From Halorubrum sp. Atlit-26R (lineage in GTDB: Archaea; Halobacteriota; Halobacteria; Halobacteriales; Haloferacaceae): DNA of 64,000 bases. A program made the translations under genes and the position numbers. The notes beneath the pieces were generated by a model. It saw nothing but the letters and a program-made list of their open reading frames with translations, made no database searches and was not told where the DNA came from. The DNA is taken from the NCBI RefSeq assembly GCF_003666015.1, contig NZ_QPLT01000016.1:16403-80402 (forward strand). Reading direction: 5' to 3'. Of the stretch, positions 44,095-52,697 are shown piece by piece (position 1 is the first letter of the stretch; every line of letters begins with the position of its first letter).

Positions 44095-46935
44095 ATGACC
44101 TCCCGTGTAATCTCCGATTACATCACCCCGTCTGACGAAATTCAGACGGACACCGGAGAAATCACGGCTGACAACCTCCTCGACGAAGTCAGCCTATACA
44201 ACCTATACGACAGTCGAGAGTCACCCGAACAGGACGCTGAAAGAATACTGAGTATTACCTACCCCACAGAAACACTGACAAGCATTATCAAGCGAACAGG
44301 GGAAAAGTTCGACTCATCTACCAGCGTATCCGAAGGCGCTCACATCATCGGCGGCGAGTTCGGCAGTGGCAAAAGCCACATCGAACTCGTACTATACCAT
44401 CTGCTTTCTTCTCCGGATTTGGGAGAGCGGTGGCTCGATGAAAACGGGATTGAGGCCTCGCTTCCATCGAATACGAAGACAGCCGCCCTCCAAATGCTGA
44501 ATCTCGACAGCGATTATGAAAAGCTCCACGTCGCAGTCGGGGACTATTTGAACATTGACGACTGGGAAGCGGGTGACCCACCGGGAGTCCACGAGATTCG
44601 GGACGCACTAAACGACCAGCCGACTGCGGTCTTTATTGACGAATTCGAGCGGTGGTTCGGGATGAGCGGTCGTTCCGAGTATCGGGACGATAATCTTGGC
44701 TTCCTCCAGAACCTACTCGAAGCGGCAGGACGAGACGATACGCCACTCGCGGTCTACGTATCTCTTCTATTCGAAGAGGCAGATGTGGAGGCGATTCTGC
44801 CCCGTACCAATCCGTTCCGGCATGACCTTTCCCGTCGTCGAGACGAGAAGATTCGGTTCCTCCTCCACCGGCTCGTTGGCGACGTGACCGACCCAGATGG
44901 GGTAGCATCGCTGGCGAAGGAGTACACCGATGTCTACCGGAACAACGGCCAAATTCAACTCACAGACTATCAGGACTTGGAGGGGCGGATTGAGGAGTAT
45001 TTCCCGTTCCATCCGGTCGCGCTGGAAACCCTGATGGACAAGTTCTCCGAACAGCAGGGACACCAGGACGCTCGTGGTTTGCTCCAGCTCCTCACCGAAA
45101 TCTTCGCCGACAACTACCACGAGGTTGACCTCATCCTCACCGGCGACGTAGACGTGTTTGAATACACCGGTTGGTTCCGCTTTATCGACGGTGAGTTGGT
45201 TGGCAAGTACCTGAACGATTATCACCGGCTCGGAGAAGCCACATCGGATGACCGGAGTGGAGAGAGGAAGTTCGAGCCGCACGTTGAGGAATTACTCAAC
45301 ATCGTCCTGCTTCACAGTCTCTCGCGCGGGGGAGATGAGGGCGCGAACAAGCGTCAGATGCTAATGGGGACGATGCGGAAGGGGAAGAACGCTCACGAGA
45401 TTATCCAGACGTTCACCGAGGATGTGTTCGGCCACGCTTGGCACGTCTTCCGAATCAACGGAGAGTACGCCTTCGATACGGACGAGAATCCGGCCGCGCG
45501 AATCGAAAAGAAGGCTGAGGACATCCACAAGAACACGGCCATCCATCGTGTTGAACGCCTTATCAAAGAGGACCTGTTCAACGGTCGCAACAATGTCCAC
45601 ATTCTTGACCCGGTCAATACCGAGCAGGACATTCCAGATAACAAGACACTGAAGATAGTGGTCTCGCTGGCTGCGAAGCGGAGTTACGATGACGAGTTTG
45701 AGGAACTCACCACAGGGCAGGAACGCGAGTTCAACAATACGCTTGTCCTCGTCACTCCGGAGAAGCGGTCCAGCGTTGATTCGAACACAGGGATTCGCGA
45801 ACTCGCCCGGAAGGTCGTCGCAGGGGAGGAGCTGAAACGCGATGAAGAGGTCCTGCCTGACGGCTTCGATGACATCCACGACCAGAACTACCAGAATCTT
45901 CGCGACCGGGTCCGAGACAAGTACGGGACGGTTCACACTTCAACGGAACGTGGACTCTTCCCAGAGGAACTTCCGGTGGGCGGAAACACAGACTTCTACA
46001 ACGCAACTGTTGAGGTAGTTACCCCCGACAGCAGTCAACTCCGCTCCGACGTAGAGGAGGCCGTCGAAACGGCGAAGGGCGGTGGTCTCCAGTACCAGCA
46101 TCTCCTCAACGACTTCTACCGGAACCCGAAATACCCGACACTCACCGACGAGCGAGAACTCACGGACGCGATTCAGTCCCTCTGTCAGGACGAGGTCATC
46201 AAGGTCGGAACGTACTTCGGCACACGGGTGGGGAGCATCGGGAGCGATACGGTTCTCGTCCACGAGGATTACGTTCAGACCGTTGAAGACGATGACGACG
46301 ATAAACCGGCGACCATCACCGTTGACTCTACGACTTCGGCTGGAGACGGCACTGGCTCCACAAGTGATTCGGACGCGAGTACCGGAACCGATGAGGCCGG
46401 CGAAGGGACATCTGCGGCGGCGAAGGTTTTCCTCTGCCCACAATGCGGGAACGAATTGGAGGGAACAAAATGTGAGTGTGGATTTGAGTTCGACGCAGAG
46501 AGCGTTCAAAATAACGAGGTCACTGTTGAAGGTGGAAACACCGAAGACCTCGTCAAGCAGTTCGGGGAGCTAAAAGACGAGGTTGAGGAAGAAGAGCTTG
46601 AAGGGACCACCACGACGCGATTCCCGCTGATGGGTGAGTTCGATGCCGCGGACAAACCCGGTCTCATCGACGGATTGGAGCGGGAACTCGGTATCGACTC
46701 GAAGATTCACACGCTCAACATCACGTATACCGGGACGCTTACCGAGGACGGCGTCACCAGTCGGGGTCTCGACGCCGAGGCTCTCGCAGACCAAGTCACA
46801 GTTGAGGAGACGCTGACAATCTCGCCGGACGCACCCCTCTCGCGAGACGACCTCCTCAACGACGTACTTCTTCGACTCGATGTCCCGGACGACGCGGAGT
46901 TTGAGGTCTGGATGGAGGTCGAAAAGGGTGACTGA
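44095..46935 (+). CDS. BrxC/PglY/DUF499-like P-loop ATPase of a BREX-like operon
   Basis: 946 residues. Walker A GGEFGSGKSH (86-95) has the G-E-x-G-S-G-K-S-H form typical of DUF499/BrxC/PglY ATPases. Walker B is TAVFIDEFERWFG (about 177-189). A large helical middle follows, then an acidic serine/threonine-rich linker (about 735-770) and a zinc ribbon CPQCGNELEGTKCECG (about 781-796). A C-terminal ligand-like domain ends the protein. Comparable ATPases in BREX are larger (about 1200 residues). First gene of the operon; it overlaps the next gene by 8 nt. Likely drives an anti-phage complex (inference). Confidence 0.8.
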   Translation: MTSRVISDYITPSDEIQTDTGEITADNLLDEVSLYNLYDSRESPEQDAERILSITYPTETLTSIIKRTGEKFDSSTSVSEGAHIIGGEFGSGKSHIELVLYHLLSSPDLGERWLDENGIEASLPSNTKTAALQMLNLDSDYEKLHVAVGDYLNIDDWEAGDPPGVHEIRDALNDQPTAVFIDEFERWFGMSGRSEYRDDNLGFLQNLLEAAGRDDTPLAVYVSLLFEEADVEAILPRTNPFRHDLSRRRDEKIRFLLHRLVGDVTDPDGVASLAKEYTDVYRNNGQIQLTDYQDLEGRIEEYFPFHPVALETLMDKFSEQQGHQDARGLLQLLTEIFADNYHEVDLILTGDVDVFEYTGWFRFIDGELVGKYLNDYHRLGEATSDDRSGERKFEPHVEELLNIVLLHSLSRGGDEGANKRQMLMGTMRKGKNAHEIIQTFTEDVFGHAWHVFRINGEYAFDTDENPAARIEKKAEDIHKNTAIHRVERLIKEDLFNGRNNVHILDPVNTEQDIPDNKTLKIVVSLAAKRSYDDEFEELTTGQEREFNNTLVLVTPEKRSSVDSNTGIRELARKVVAGEELKRDEEVLPDGFDDIHDQNYQNLRDRVRDKYGTVHTSTERGLFPEELPVGGNTDFYNATVEVVTPDSSQLRSDVEEAVETAKGGGLQYQHLLNDFYRNPKYPTLTDERELTDAIQSLCQDEVIKVGTYFGTRVGSIGSDTVLVHEDYVQTVEDDDDDKPATITVDSTTSAGDGTGSTSDSDASTGTDEAGEGTSAAAKVFLCPQCGNELEGTKCECGFEFDAESVQNNEVTVEGGNTEDLVKQFGELKDEVEEEELEGTTTTRFPLMGEFDAADKPGLIDGLERELGIDSKIHTLNITYTGTLTEDGVTSRGLDAEALADQVTVEETLTISPDAPLSRDDLLNDVLLRLDVPDDAEFEVWMEVEKGD

Positions 46936-47848
46936 CGGACTCTACGGAGCCGAGGAACTCGAAGAACTCGTCCGTGGAGAGTCCGTTCTCGACGGGGTGT
47001 TCGAGTGTCTCCGGCGAATCTGGTCGCAACCCGACGCGCTGGCAGACCGGAACCTAAACACCTCGGAGTACCGGACCCGGTCGCTCGAACACCATCTCGG
47101 CCGGCAAGAGCCTAAGTTGTATGACGAGCTGAAGGCTTCGATGGGTGACCACCCCATCACGCAACTCGACTCCGGTTGCGGCGTCATCATGGACGCACTC
47201 AGCTTTCGCGAGGGATTCCAGTTAGAGCGAGACCTCGCGGCAGACCATGACTGGGACGTGTCCTTCGACTGGGCCGCTGTCGAGCGTCTACCCTCCGCGA
47301 CGGAGTTCATTTGCCGCGAGTGGTTCAACGCTCACAGTCCGTCAGCAGTCAACCGCGACGACTACCGCTTTATCGGTGACCTCGACGTGCCGCAGTTGCC
47401 CGGAACCGAACCGGAGTACGTTTGGACGCGCCACCCAGACCAACGGCTCGAAGAAGCGATGAAGGGGAACTACTCGGTCGAGGAGTTGACCGACATCTAC
47501 GCGGACGTGAAGACCTTGCTTGAGGACATCGTCTCCGAGAGCGTCCATGAGGAGTTCCTCGTAACGAGCGACCACGGCTACATCAACCACCTCGGAGGGA
47601 ATCCCTACGCCCTTTCAGATAGCGATGAGGAAGCACTTTCTAACAAATTCCACGGCCGTCACCGAGAGGTTGAGGACGGCTACGCCTTTGACCAACTCCG
47701 CGACTCCGGCGTTATTGAGCGCGTCGGTGGCCACTACGTTGTCAAGGGCCACTACACATGGACGAAACCCGGCGCATCAAGTCGAATCGGTCACGGGGGA
47801 TTCAGCCTGCCGGAGTGTCTGACGCCCGTTCTTCGAATTACGACCTAA
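46928..47848 (+). CDS. Compact PglZ-like protein (alkaline-phosphatase superfamily)
   Basis: 306 residues from GTG at 46928, inside the end of the ATPase gene. PglZ-type features in order: VIMDALSFREG (about 85-95, matching the VDALRY metal/nucleophile region), FLVTSDHGY (about 209-217, the metal-binding TSDHG motif), and a final GHGGFSLPECLTPVLRI (about 287-303). Usual PglZ proteins are 700-900 residues, so this is little more than the catalytic domain. In BREX, PglZ is a core component of unclear chemistry. An ATG-started longer reading (46880) would overlap more of the ATPase and was not chosen. Confidence 0.75.
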   Translation: MTDGLYGAEELEELVRGESVLDGVFECLRRIWSQPDALADRNLNTSEYRTRSLEHHLGRQEPKLYDELKASMGDHPITQLDSGCGVIMDALSFREGFQLERDLAADHDWDVSFDWAAVERLPSATEFICREWFNAHSPSAVNRDDYRFIGDLDVPQLPGTEPEYVWTRHPDQRLEEAMKGNYSVEELTDIYADVKTLLEDIVSESVHEEFLVTSDHGYINHLGGNPYALSDSDEEALSNKFHGRHREVEDGYAFDQLRDSGVIERVGGHYVVKGHYTWTKPGASSRIGHGGFSLPECLTPVLRITT

Positions 47849-47857
47849 CAAGAAACT

Positions 47858-50554
47858 ATGACTGAGAAAACCGAGACTTGGGACAAACTCCCACTAAATC
47901 TGATGGACGAACTGGCCGAGAAAGAGACCTACCGCCGCGACGTTTACCGCCCCATCTACTCGATACATAAGTGGTGGGCGCGTCGACCAGGTTCGACGTT
48001 CCGGTGTCTCGGGATAGCCGCGATGACGGACAACACCATTACAAAAAACGACATCCTCACCCGGCGGTCCAGTGGCAGTCATGATGGATTGTACATCGAC
48101 TCATATGACCCCCAAATCAATCCGAACGACGAACATATCGACCGCGACGTAACGGTTCTAGACCCCTTCGCTGGTGGAGGAACGTCACTCGTTGAGAGCA
48201 ATCGGCTCGGTGCGGATGTCATCGGCTATGAACTCAATCCGGTTGCGTGGTGGACCGAAAAGAAGTCGATGGACGATGTGAATCTCGACGTTCTTGAGCG
48301 TGAGTTCGACCGGATTCTAGAGGAGACACGCGAGGAACTGGGAGATTACTATACCACTATCGACCCGGAAACGGGCGAGGAATGTGAAGCTCTCTATTAC
48401 CTCCAAGCGCAGCGAATACCTTGCCTGACTTGTGATGAGGAAGTCCAGCTATTCCCCCGCTACCAATTGGCGAAGACCAAGAAAACGCGGCCGGGGGCGC
48501 TTTATTGCCCGAATCAAAACTGTAACGACCGAATCATCGAACTTGAGAACCGTAGTAAAGGTCTCGAAGAGGGGACTGAAGTCTCGATTGGTGACAGAGA
48601 GACAGTAACGATTTCTGAAGATGGTAATGATGTTTGTCCGAACTGCGGTCATGAATTTGACCCCAATGATGGGAACGCGGGCTACGGAAAATACACCTGT
48701 TCAAATGGTCACAAACACGATATTAAAGAGACGTTACAGAGGCTTGACGAGAAACCTTCTTTTGAGAGGTTCGCACTACAATACGAGAACCCGCAAGGCG
48801 ATAAGAAAATAAAAGAGTTTGAGGAGGACGACTCGCAGCGCGTTTCCGAGGCAAGAGATAAATTTGAGACAATTGAGGAATCGCTCCCGATACCGAATCA
48901 GAAAATCCCCCAAAATCTGGAGGAACATCGCTCAACAGAGGCACTACTCTTGTACAATTATAAACAATTCACCGATTTATTCTCTGATAGGCAACTTCTC
49001 ACCTTGGGAACTCTAATGAGTAAAGCACTCGATGTGTGTGAAATGGAATTTGAAAATGCGGATGCGGAGAATATCTCTGAATTTATCATAACCTCGATTT
49101 CAGGAGCTATTGAAAGGAACAGTAATCTAACAAAATGGGATACAACGGGACAGCGAGCTAATAGTGTATTCACACGCCACGCGTACATACCCAGAGTTCA
49201 ACCAGTAGAGCCAAATCCATTAGCAGAACATCTGGCGTCTGTTAGTAACGCCTTTGGGAAGGTAAAAAGAGCAAAAGAATACTGTAACCGGCCTTTTGAG
49301 AAAATCAAAAATCCTCAAACGGGAGAGGTAGAGCAGTTCTATGTGGGGGATGAATCAATATCTGAGAAACGGGTAGCCAGCCTAAATTGTGCTACGTCAG
49401 AACAGATGGTGGAGAATGATGAATCAGTTGACTATATTATTACAGACCCTCCATATTACGATAATGTACAATACTCTAGCCTTTCCGATTATTTTTATGT
49501 TTGGTTGAGTGAATGCCTTCGCGAAAAGTACGACGAATTCCGGCCAGACCTCGTCCCCAAAGCAAGAGAAATCGTTGCTAACAAGAGCAGTAACAAAGGC
49601 GAGCAGTTCTTTATTGAGTCACTTGCTAATGTCTTCTCCGAGTGTCATAGAGTTTTGAAACCTGATGGCGAGATGGTTTTCACTTACCATCATAACGAGA
49701 ACGAGGCGTGGTCGGTGATTCTGGAAGCACTCATTAATAGTGGATTCACTATCACGGGAGCATACCCCGTCCAGTCAGAGATGCCGAACAACCCTCATAT
49801 CTCCGACCTTGACAACGCGGAATACGACATCCTCGTGTACGCGAACAAGGAGCAGGCCGACGAGGAAATCACGCTTACCGAACTCCGGCAAAACCTATTC
49901 TTCGAGTTACAGGACATGGCCGCCGAAGAACGTGAGCGTCACGAGGACCTCTCGAAAGCCGACCTTGGCGTCATACTCCGTGGGAAATGTATGTACTACT
50001 ACTCGCGGCACTATCCGAACGTCTACTCCGAAGGCGAGCAGGCCGGTATCGATGAGGCTCTCAATACGGTAGATTCTATCATCGAACAGGTTCTCGAAGG
50101 CTCCGTCAACCTCCCAGCGAGTATTGACTCCCTCAGCGAAGCGTACGCGGCCTTTGTCCAACGTGGCCCCGAGGGGTTCGACGACCTCAATAAACAACTG
50201 CTCGCGAAGAACCTGAACGTCAGCGACCTCGCGGACGAGAAACTGGTAAAGGGACCTCGTGACCGGAAGGAGCCGGTCTCCGCCGACGAGCGTGTCCACC
50301 ACATTGAGCGCAAACTCTCTAAGAGTGGAGACGGCTCGCAACAGACGCTCGGTGGTGAGGAAGTCGATGATATACTGTTGGACATCGACAAGGTACAGTA
50401 CCTCTATCACCTCTATGTCACCGACCAAAACACGTCAGAGTATCTCAGCGAGTGGAAGAGCGATGACCTCGAAGAACTCGCGGAGTTCCTCGCCGACGCT
50501 ACGGGTGACGACCGCTACGAGAGCGTGATGGAAATGAGCCTCTCCCAGTTCTAA
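47858..50554 (+). CDS. DUF1156 adenine-specific DNA methyltransferase (PglXI-like)
   Basis: 898 residues. DUF1156 start YRPIYSIHKWWARRPGS (about 30-46). SAM motif I in VLDPFAGGGTSLVE (about 100-113). Zinc-binding pairs CLTCDEEV (about 189) and VCPNCGHEF (about 260). Catalytic motif ITDPPYYDNVQYSSLSDYF (about 527-545). These methylases replace PglX in type III BREX as I recall. It likely marks self DNA for the operon. The middle (about 48590-49700) is much AT-richer than both ends. Starts 9 nt after the PglZ-like stop. Confidence 0.88.
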   Translation: MTEKTETWDKLPLNLMDELAEKETYRRDVYRPIYSIHKWWARRPGSTFRCLGIAAMTDNTITKNDILTRRSSGSHDGLYIDSYDPQINPNDEHIDRDVTVLDPFAGGGTSLVESNRLGADVIGYELNPVAWWTEKKSMDDVNLDVLEREFDRILEETREELGDYYTTIDPETGEECEALYYLQAQRIPCLTCDEEVQLFPRYQLAKTKKTRPGALYCPNQNCNDRIIELENRSKGLEEGTEVSIGDRETVTISEDGNDVCPNCGHEFDPNDGNAGYGKYTCSNGHKHDIKETLQRLDEKPSFERFALQYENPQGDKKIKEFEEDDSQRVSEARDKFETIEESLPIPNQKIPQNLEEHRSTEALLLYNYKQFTDLFSDRQLLTLGTLMSKALDVCEMEFENADAENISEFIITSISGAIERNSNLTKWDTTGQRANSVFTRHAYIPRVQPVEPNPLAEHLASVSNAFGKVKRAKEYCNRPFEKIKNPQTGEVEQFYVGDESISEKRVASLNCATSEQMVENDESVDYIITDPPYYDNVQYSSLSDYFYVWLSECLREKYDEFRPDLVPKAREIVANKSSNKGEQFFIESLANVFSECHRVLKPDGEMVFTYHHNENEAWSVILEALINSGFTITGAYPVQSEMPNNPHISDLDNAEYDILVYANKEQADEEITLTELRQNLFFELQDMAAEERERHEDLSKADLGVILRGKCMYYYSRHYPNVYSEGEQAGIDEALNTVDSIIEQVLEGSVNLPASIDSLSEAYAAFVQRGPEGFDDLNKQLLAKNLNVSDLADEKLVKGPRDRKEPVSADERVHHIERKLSKSGDGSQQTLGGEEVDDILLDIDKVQYLYHLYVTDQNTSEYLSEWKSDDLEELAEFLADATGDDRYESVMEMSLSQF

Positions 50555-50556
50555 TC

Positions 50557-50946
50557 ATGTCACTCAACGCCGGCTACAACCTCGTGACCTCCCGCATTGA
50601 ACACACCGAGGAGGAGCTTCCGGCACTCGCGTTCTTCCGCCGTGTGGAAAGCGGTGAAACTCTCCCACCACGGCTTACCGTGACGCAGCTTGAGGACCTA
50701 CTGTACGAAGCCGACGAGGACGAACGCGATGAGGCCGTCCGAGAGCTGCGTGACGTGCTTCGGAAGAGCGGCTCCTTCCGTGGTCCGAAAGCTGTCCAAC
50801 TCGTATTCGACGGAGACCTGGTGGACGACGACGTGTTCAGCGTACGTATCGAGCGTGGCGGCAGTTCCGTGTACCTTCCCGTTGGAAACCTTTTCGTCGA
50901 GGAACCGAGGGTCATTGAGGCGGGCCACGCGGTCGCTCGAAAGTAG
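50557..50946 (+). CDS. Fourth protein of the BREX-like operon, unknown function
   Basis: 129 residues, starting 2 nt after the methylase stop codon, so surely co-transcribed. A helical N-terminal half (LTVTQLEDLLYEADEDERDEAVRE) is followed by a beta-rich end (AVQLVFDGDLVDDDVFSVRIERGG). No motif recognised. It could be a small BrxB/BrxF-like accessory or a DNA-binding adaptor, but nothing in the sequence shows that. Confidence 0.7.
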   Translation: MSLNAGYNLVTSRIEHTEEELPALAFFRRVESGETLPPRLTVTQLEDLLYEADEDERDEAVRELRDVLRKSGSFRGPKAVQLVFDGDLVDDDVFSVRIERGGSSVYLPVGNLFVEEPRVIEAGHAVARK

Positions 50947-50951
50947 CTACT

Positions 50952-50990
50952 CCCTCGACTTTCGAGGGCGGCTCTGTGCCGATGAGCCGC
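50952..50990 (+). terminator. Paired hairpins after the BREX-like operon
   Basis: CCCTCGA-CTT-TCGAGGG (50952-50968) is followed at once by GCGGCTC ... GAGCCGC (50968-50990). Both lie within 50 nt after the last stop codon. Archaeal termination usually needs a T-run, which is not obvious here, so the role is uncertain. Confidence 0.4.
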
Positions 50991-51217
50991 CGCTGTTGAC
51001 CAAAGCGTTTGGTCCTCTACTGTTTGCCGTTGAGTTCCGGGCTTCGCTCCTCGGCTCGCTACGCTCGCCTGCGGTGCGATGCCGGGCTGTCTCACCGCGG
51101 CGGCCTCATCGAGTTCAATACCGAGCTGTGTAATAATGGGTCTAAATCCCGGGAACCTCCCGAGGTTGGTACCACAAGGGTACTCGCCCAGAGGGTATCC
51201 ACCTAATAAAATAGAAA

Positions 51218-51233
51218 GGGGTATTTATACCCC
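51218..51233. terminator. Hairpin between convergent genes
   Basis: GGGGTAT-TT-ATACCCC, a 7-bp stem just before the stop codon of the minus-strand gene at 51239, with AT-rich sequence upstream (CCTAATAAAATAGAAA). A candidate two-way terminator. The 290-nt gap from 50947 otherwise holds no gene. Confidence 0.4.
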
Positions 51234-51238
51234 CCTCC

Positions 51239-51868
51239 CTACCTCACCTTCCAAGGTTGATTGGTGAGGTCGGCATCTAATCCAGACAGGTGTTCATCTA
51301 TGTTGTATCTATCGTGGCGAGGGAGGTCGAGGTCACGATTCTTGACTCGGTGAGCAACCTTTCCGTATGTGCTACTAAATTGGGATTGCGAGATGTTCAG
51401 TTCCTCTCGTTGTGATTCAACGAGCGGGTCGCGTTCGGACTGGTTCACTTGTGGGTGAGCCCTTCTTCCGTCTTGGTACTCCTCGATAACGTACGCACAA
51501 GTACAGAACGCAACCAGTCCTGATTTCAACCCCATGTTGCTTCTGAGGAGACCAACTAACAATGAGGTGGCTCGCTTCTTTCCCCAGTCACCCATGTTGA
51601 GGCGACCACCGATACACATGACTAAATGTCGGTTGATTTTGTATGTCTCGTACGATTTATTCTGGTACTTTGGGCCGTTTTGAAGACCAGAGTTCTGACG
51701 GTCGAGGTGCCCGTAGTAGACCTTCTTATCTCCATAAAGGTAGTCCCCGGGCCAGTATTCATCGTTCTGCCAATTTTTCCAGTCGATTGTCGTTGCGTTG
51801 TCTGTATCGCAGCAGACAAGTTCGGTGTACGGGTTATCCTCGGACTCCATGTCGGGTGTAGCTGTCAT
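51239..51868 (-). CDS. Hypothetical island protein
   Basis: 209 residues. Rich in Tyr, Trp and Asn near the start (ATTIDWKNWQNDEYWPGDYLYG), then a small hydrophobic helix around MGLKSGLVAFCTCAYVIEEY, then a polar end. An internal ATG at residue 7 could be the true start. No family recognised. Confidence 0.6.
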   Translation of the reverse strand: MTATPDMESEDNPYTELVCCDTDNATTIDWKNWQNDEYWPGDYLYGDKKVYYGHLDRQNSGLQNGPKYQNKSYETYKINRHLVMCIGGRLNMGDWGKKRATSLLVGLLRSNMGLKSGLVAFCTCAYVIEEYQDGRRAHPQVNQSERDPLVESQREELNISQSQFSSTYGKVAHRVKNRDLDLPRHDRYNIDEHLSGLDADLTNQPWKVR

Positions 51869-52246
51869 GGTTGTTGACCTCTTTGGAGCCCTAAGAACCG
51901 GTATCAGAGTGGGCGATACGTGCCCAACATAGGAATTGTCACCGGCTACACCCGGGCTGGATTAATTGATACGTCGGACCGCTTGTGATTCCATCTGTAA
52001 CTATGTGCTTCCGTATAAATATCTTTGTGGACACCCGACTGAAGCAAAAGTAGTTGAAAAGTGGACATCTAATCCACTCTCTCTAAAAAGTAGGACCGAA
52101 CCGTCCATACGGCGACCTTCATCTCCTACGTATGGGGGCGAGTCGGAAACGTCAGCCAACAAGTCCCCGTAAAATCAGACTGTGAGTGAAAATTCTCGCA
52201 GAGCAGCTTACTAACTAATGTCTACCACCCCACCCACGCTCATGTT
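51869..52246. other. Gene-free region with AT-rich signals
   Basis: About 380 nt. A TATA-like GTATAAATATC lies at about 52011-52021 (plus strand). A small inverted repeat AGTGGA/TCCACT lies at about 52061-52079. No supported gene. Could hold a promoter for a short transcript or an origin-type element; no direct evidence. Confidence 0.35.
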
Positions 52247-52489
52247 CTAACTACGGGTGGTGTCATCGGATACCCACCAGACGGTATTCCGCCCGCCGAT
52301 TTCTTTACCGATGAGCCGCCCGTCCTCACGAAGCGCGTTCAACCGCTTGTAGGTAGCACTACGCTTTATGGGAAGCTGCTCGGTGACCTCAGCAGTCGAG
52401 AGGACAGGGTCGTCGGAAGCACGCAACACGTCCAGAATTTCATCGTCGGTTACCCGGGGTTTTCGCCCGGGTGTCGAGTCGTCGCTCAT
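52247..52489 (-). CDS. Small winged-helix DNA-binding protein
   Basis: 80 residues. The helix-turn-helix is seen in VTDDEILDVLRASDDPVLSTAEVTEQLPIKR-type sequence, and KRLNALREDGRLIGKEIGGRNTVWWV is the recognition helix plus wing. A common haloarchaeal plasmid/virus regulator type. Divergent from the SWIM gene and likely acts on the shared 208-nt gap. Confidence 0.78.
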   Translation of the reverse strand: MSDDSTPGRKPRVTDDEILDVLRASDDPVLSTAEVTEQLPIKRSATYKRLNALREDGRLIGKEIGGRNTVWWVSDDTTRS

Positions 52490-52576
52490 TATCGTCTAAT
52501 ACGAGAAGGGGACAAAAGAAATTACCCTCTAAGTTATTGACAGCGCGGGTACGGACATTGCGCCCTTCTCCGTCAG

Positions 52577-52587
52577 TTTTATAATTA
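52577..52587 (+). promoter_or_regulatory. TATA box of the SWIM/C2H2 gene pair
   Basis: TTTTATAATTA predicts a transcript starting near 52605-52612, about 90 nt before the ATG at 52698. That leader begins with the hairpin at 52609. Confidence 0.5.
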
Positions 52588-52608
52588 ATACCGCTCAAGG
52601 TAGTAATA

Positions 52609-52682
52609 CGAAGACGACCCGTCCCTCTGGGGCGACGTTCGCAGAAACGCCCGGTGCTGGAACACCGGACGGGTGGTCTTCG
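52609..52682 (+). promoter_or_regulatory. Structured 5' leader hairpin of the SWIM gene
   Basis: CGAAGACGACCCGTCC (52609-52624) pairs with GGACGGGTGGTCTTCG (52667-52682) at 15 of 16 positions. An inner hairpin CCGGTG/CACCGG (52651-52656, 52663-52668) shares two bases with the outer arm, so the two pairings compete. A GTG in frame with the gene (52683) follows immediately and the ATG is at 52698. This may be a translational control element. Confidence 0.6.
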
Positions 52683-52697
52683 GTGGAGCCAAAGACC

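Noticed and set aside
44095..50946. Reading the operon as DISARM or as a Dnd/Ssp phosphorothioation system
   Set aside because: No SNF2/PLD helicase pair, no DUF3780, and no cysteine desulfurase or Dnd/Ssp protein lies nearby. The PglZ-like gene argues for a BREX relationship.
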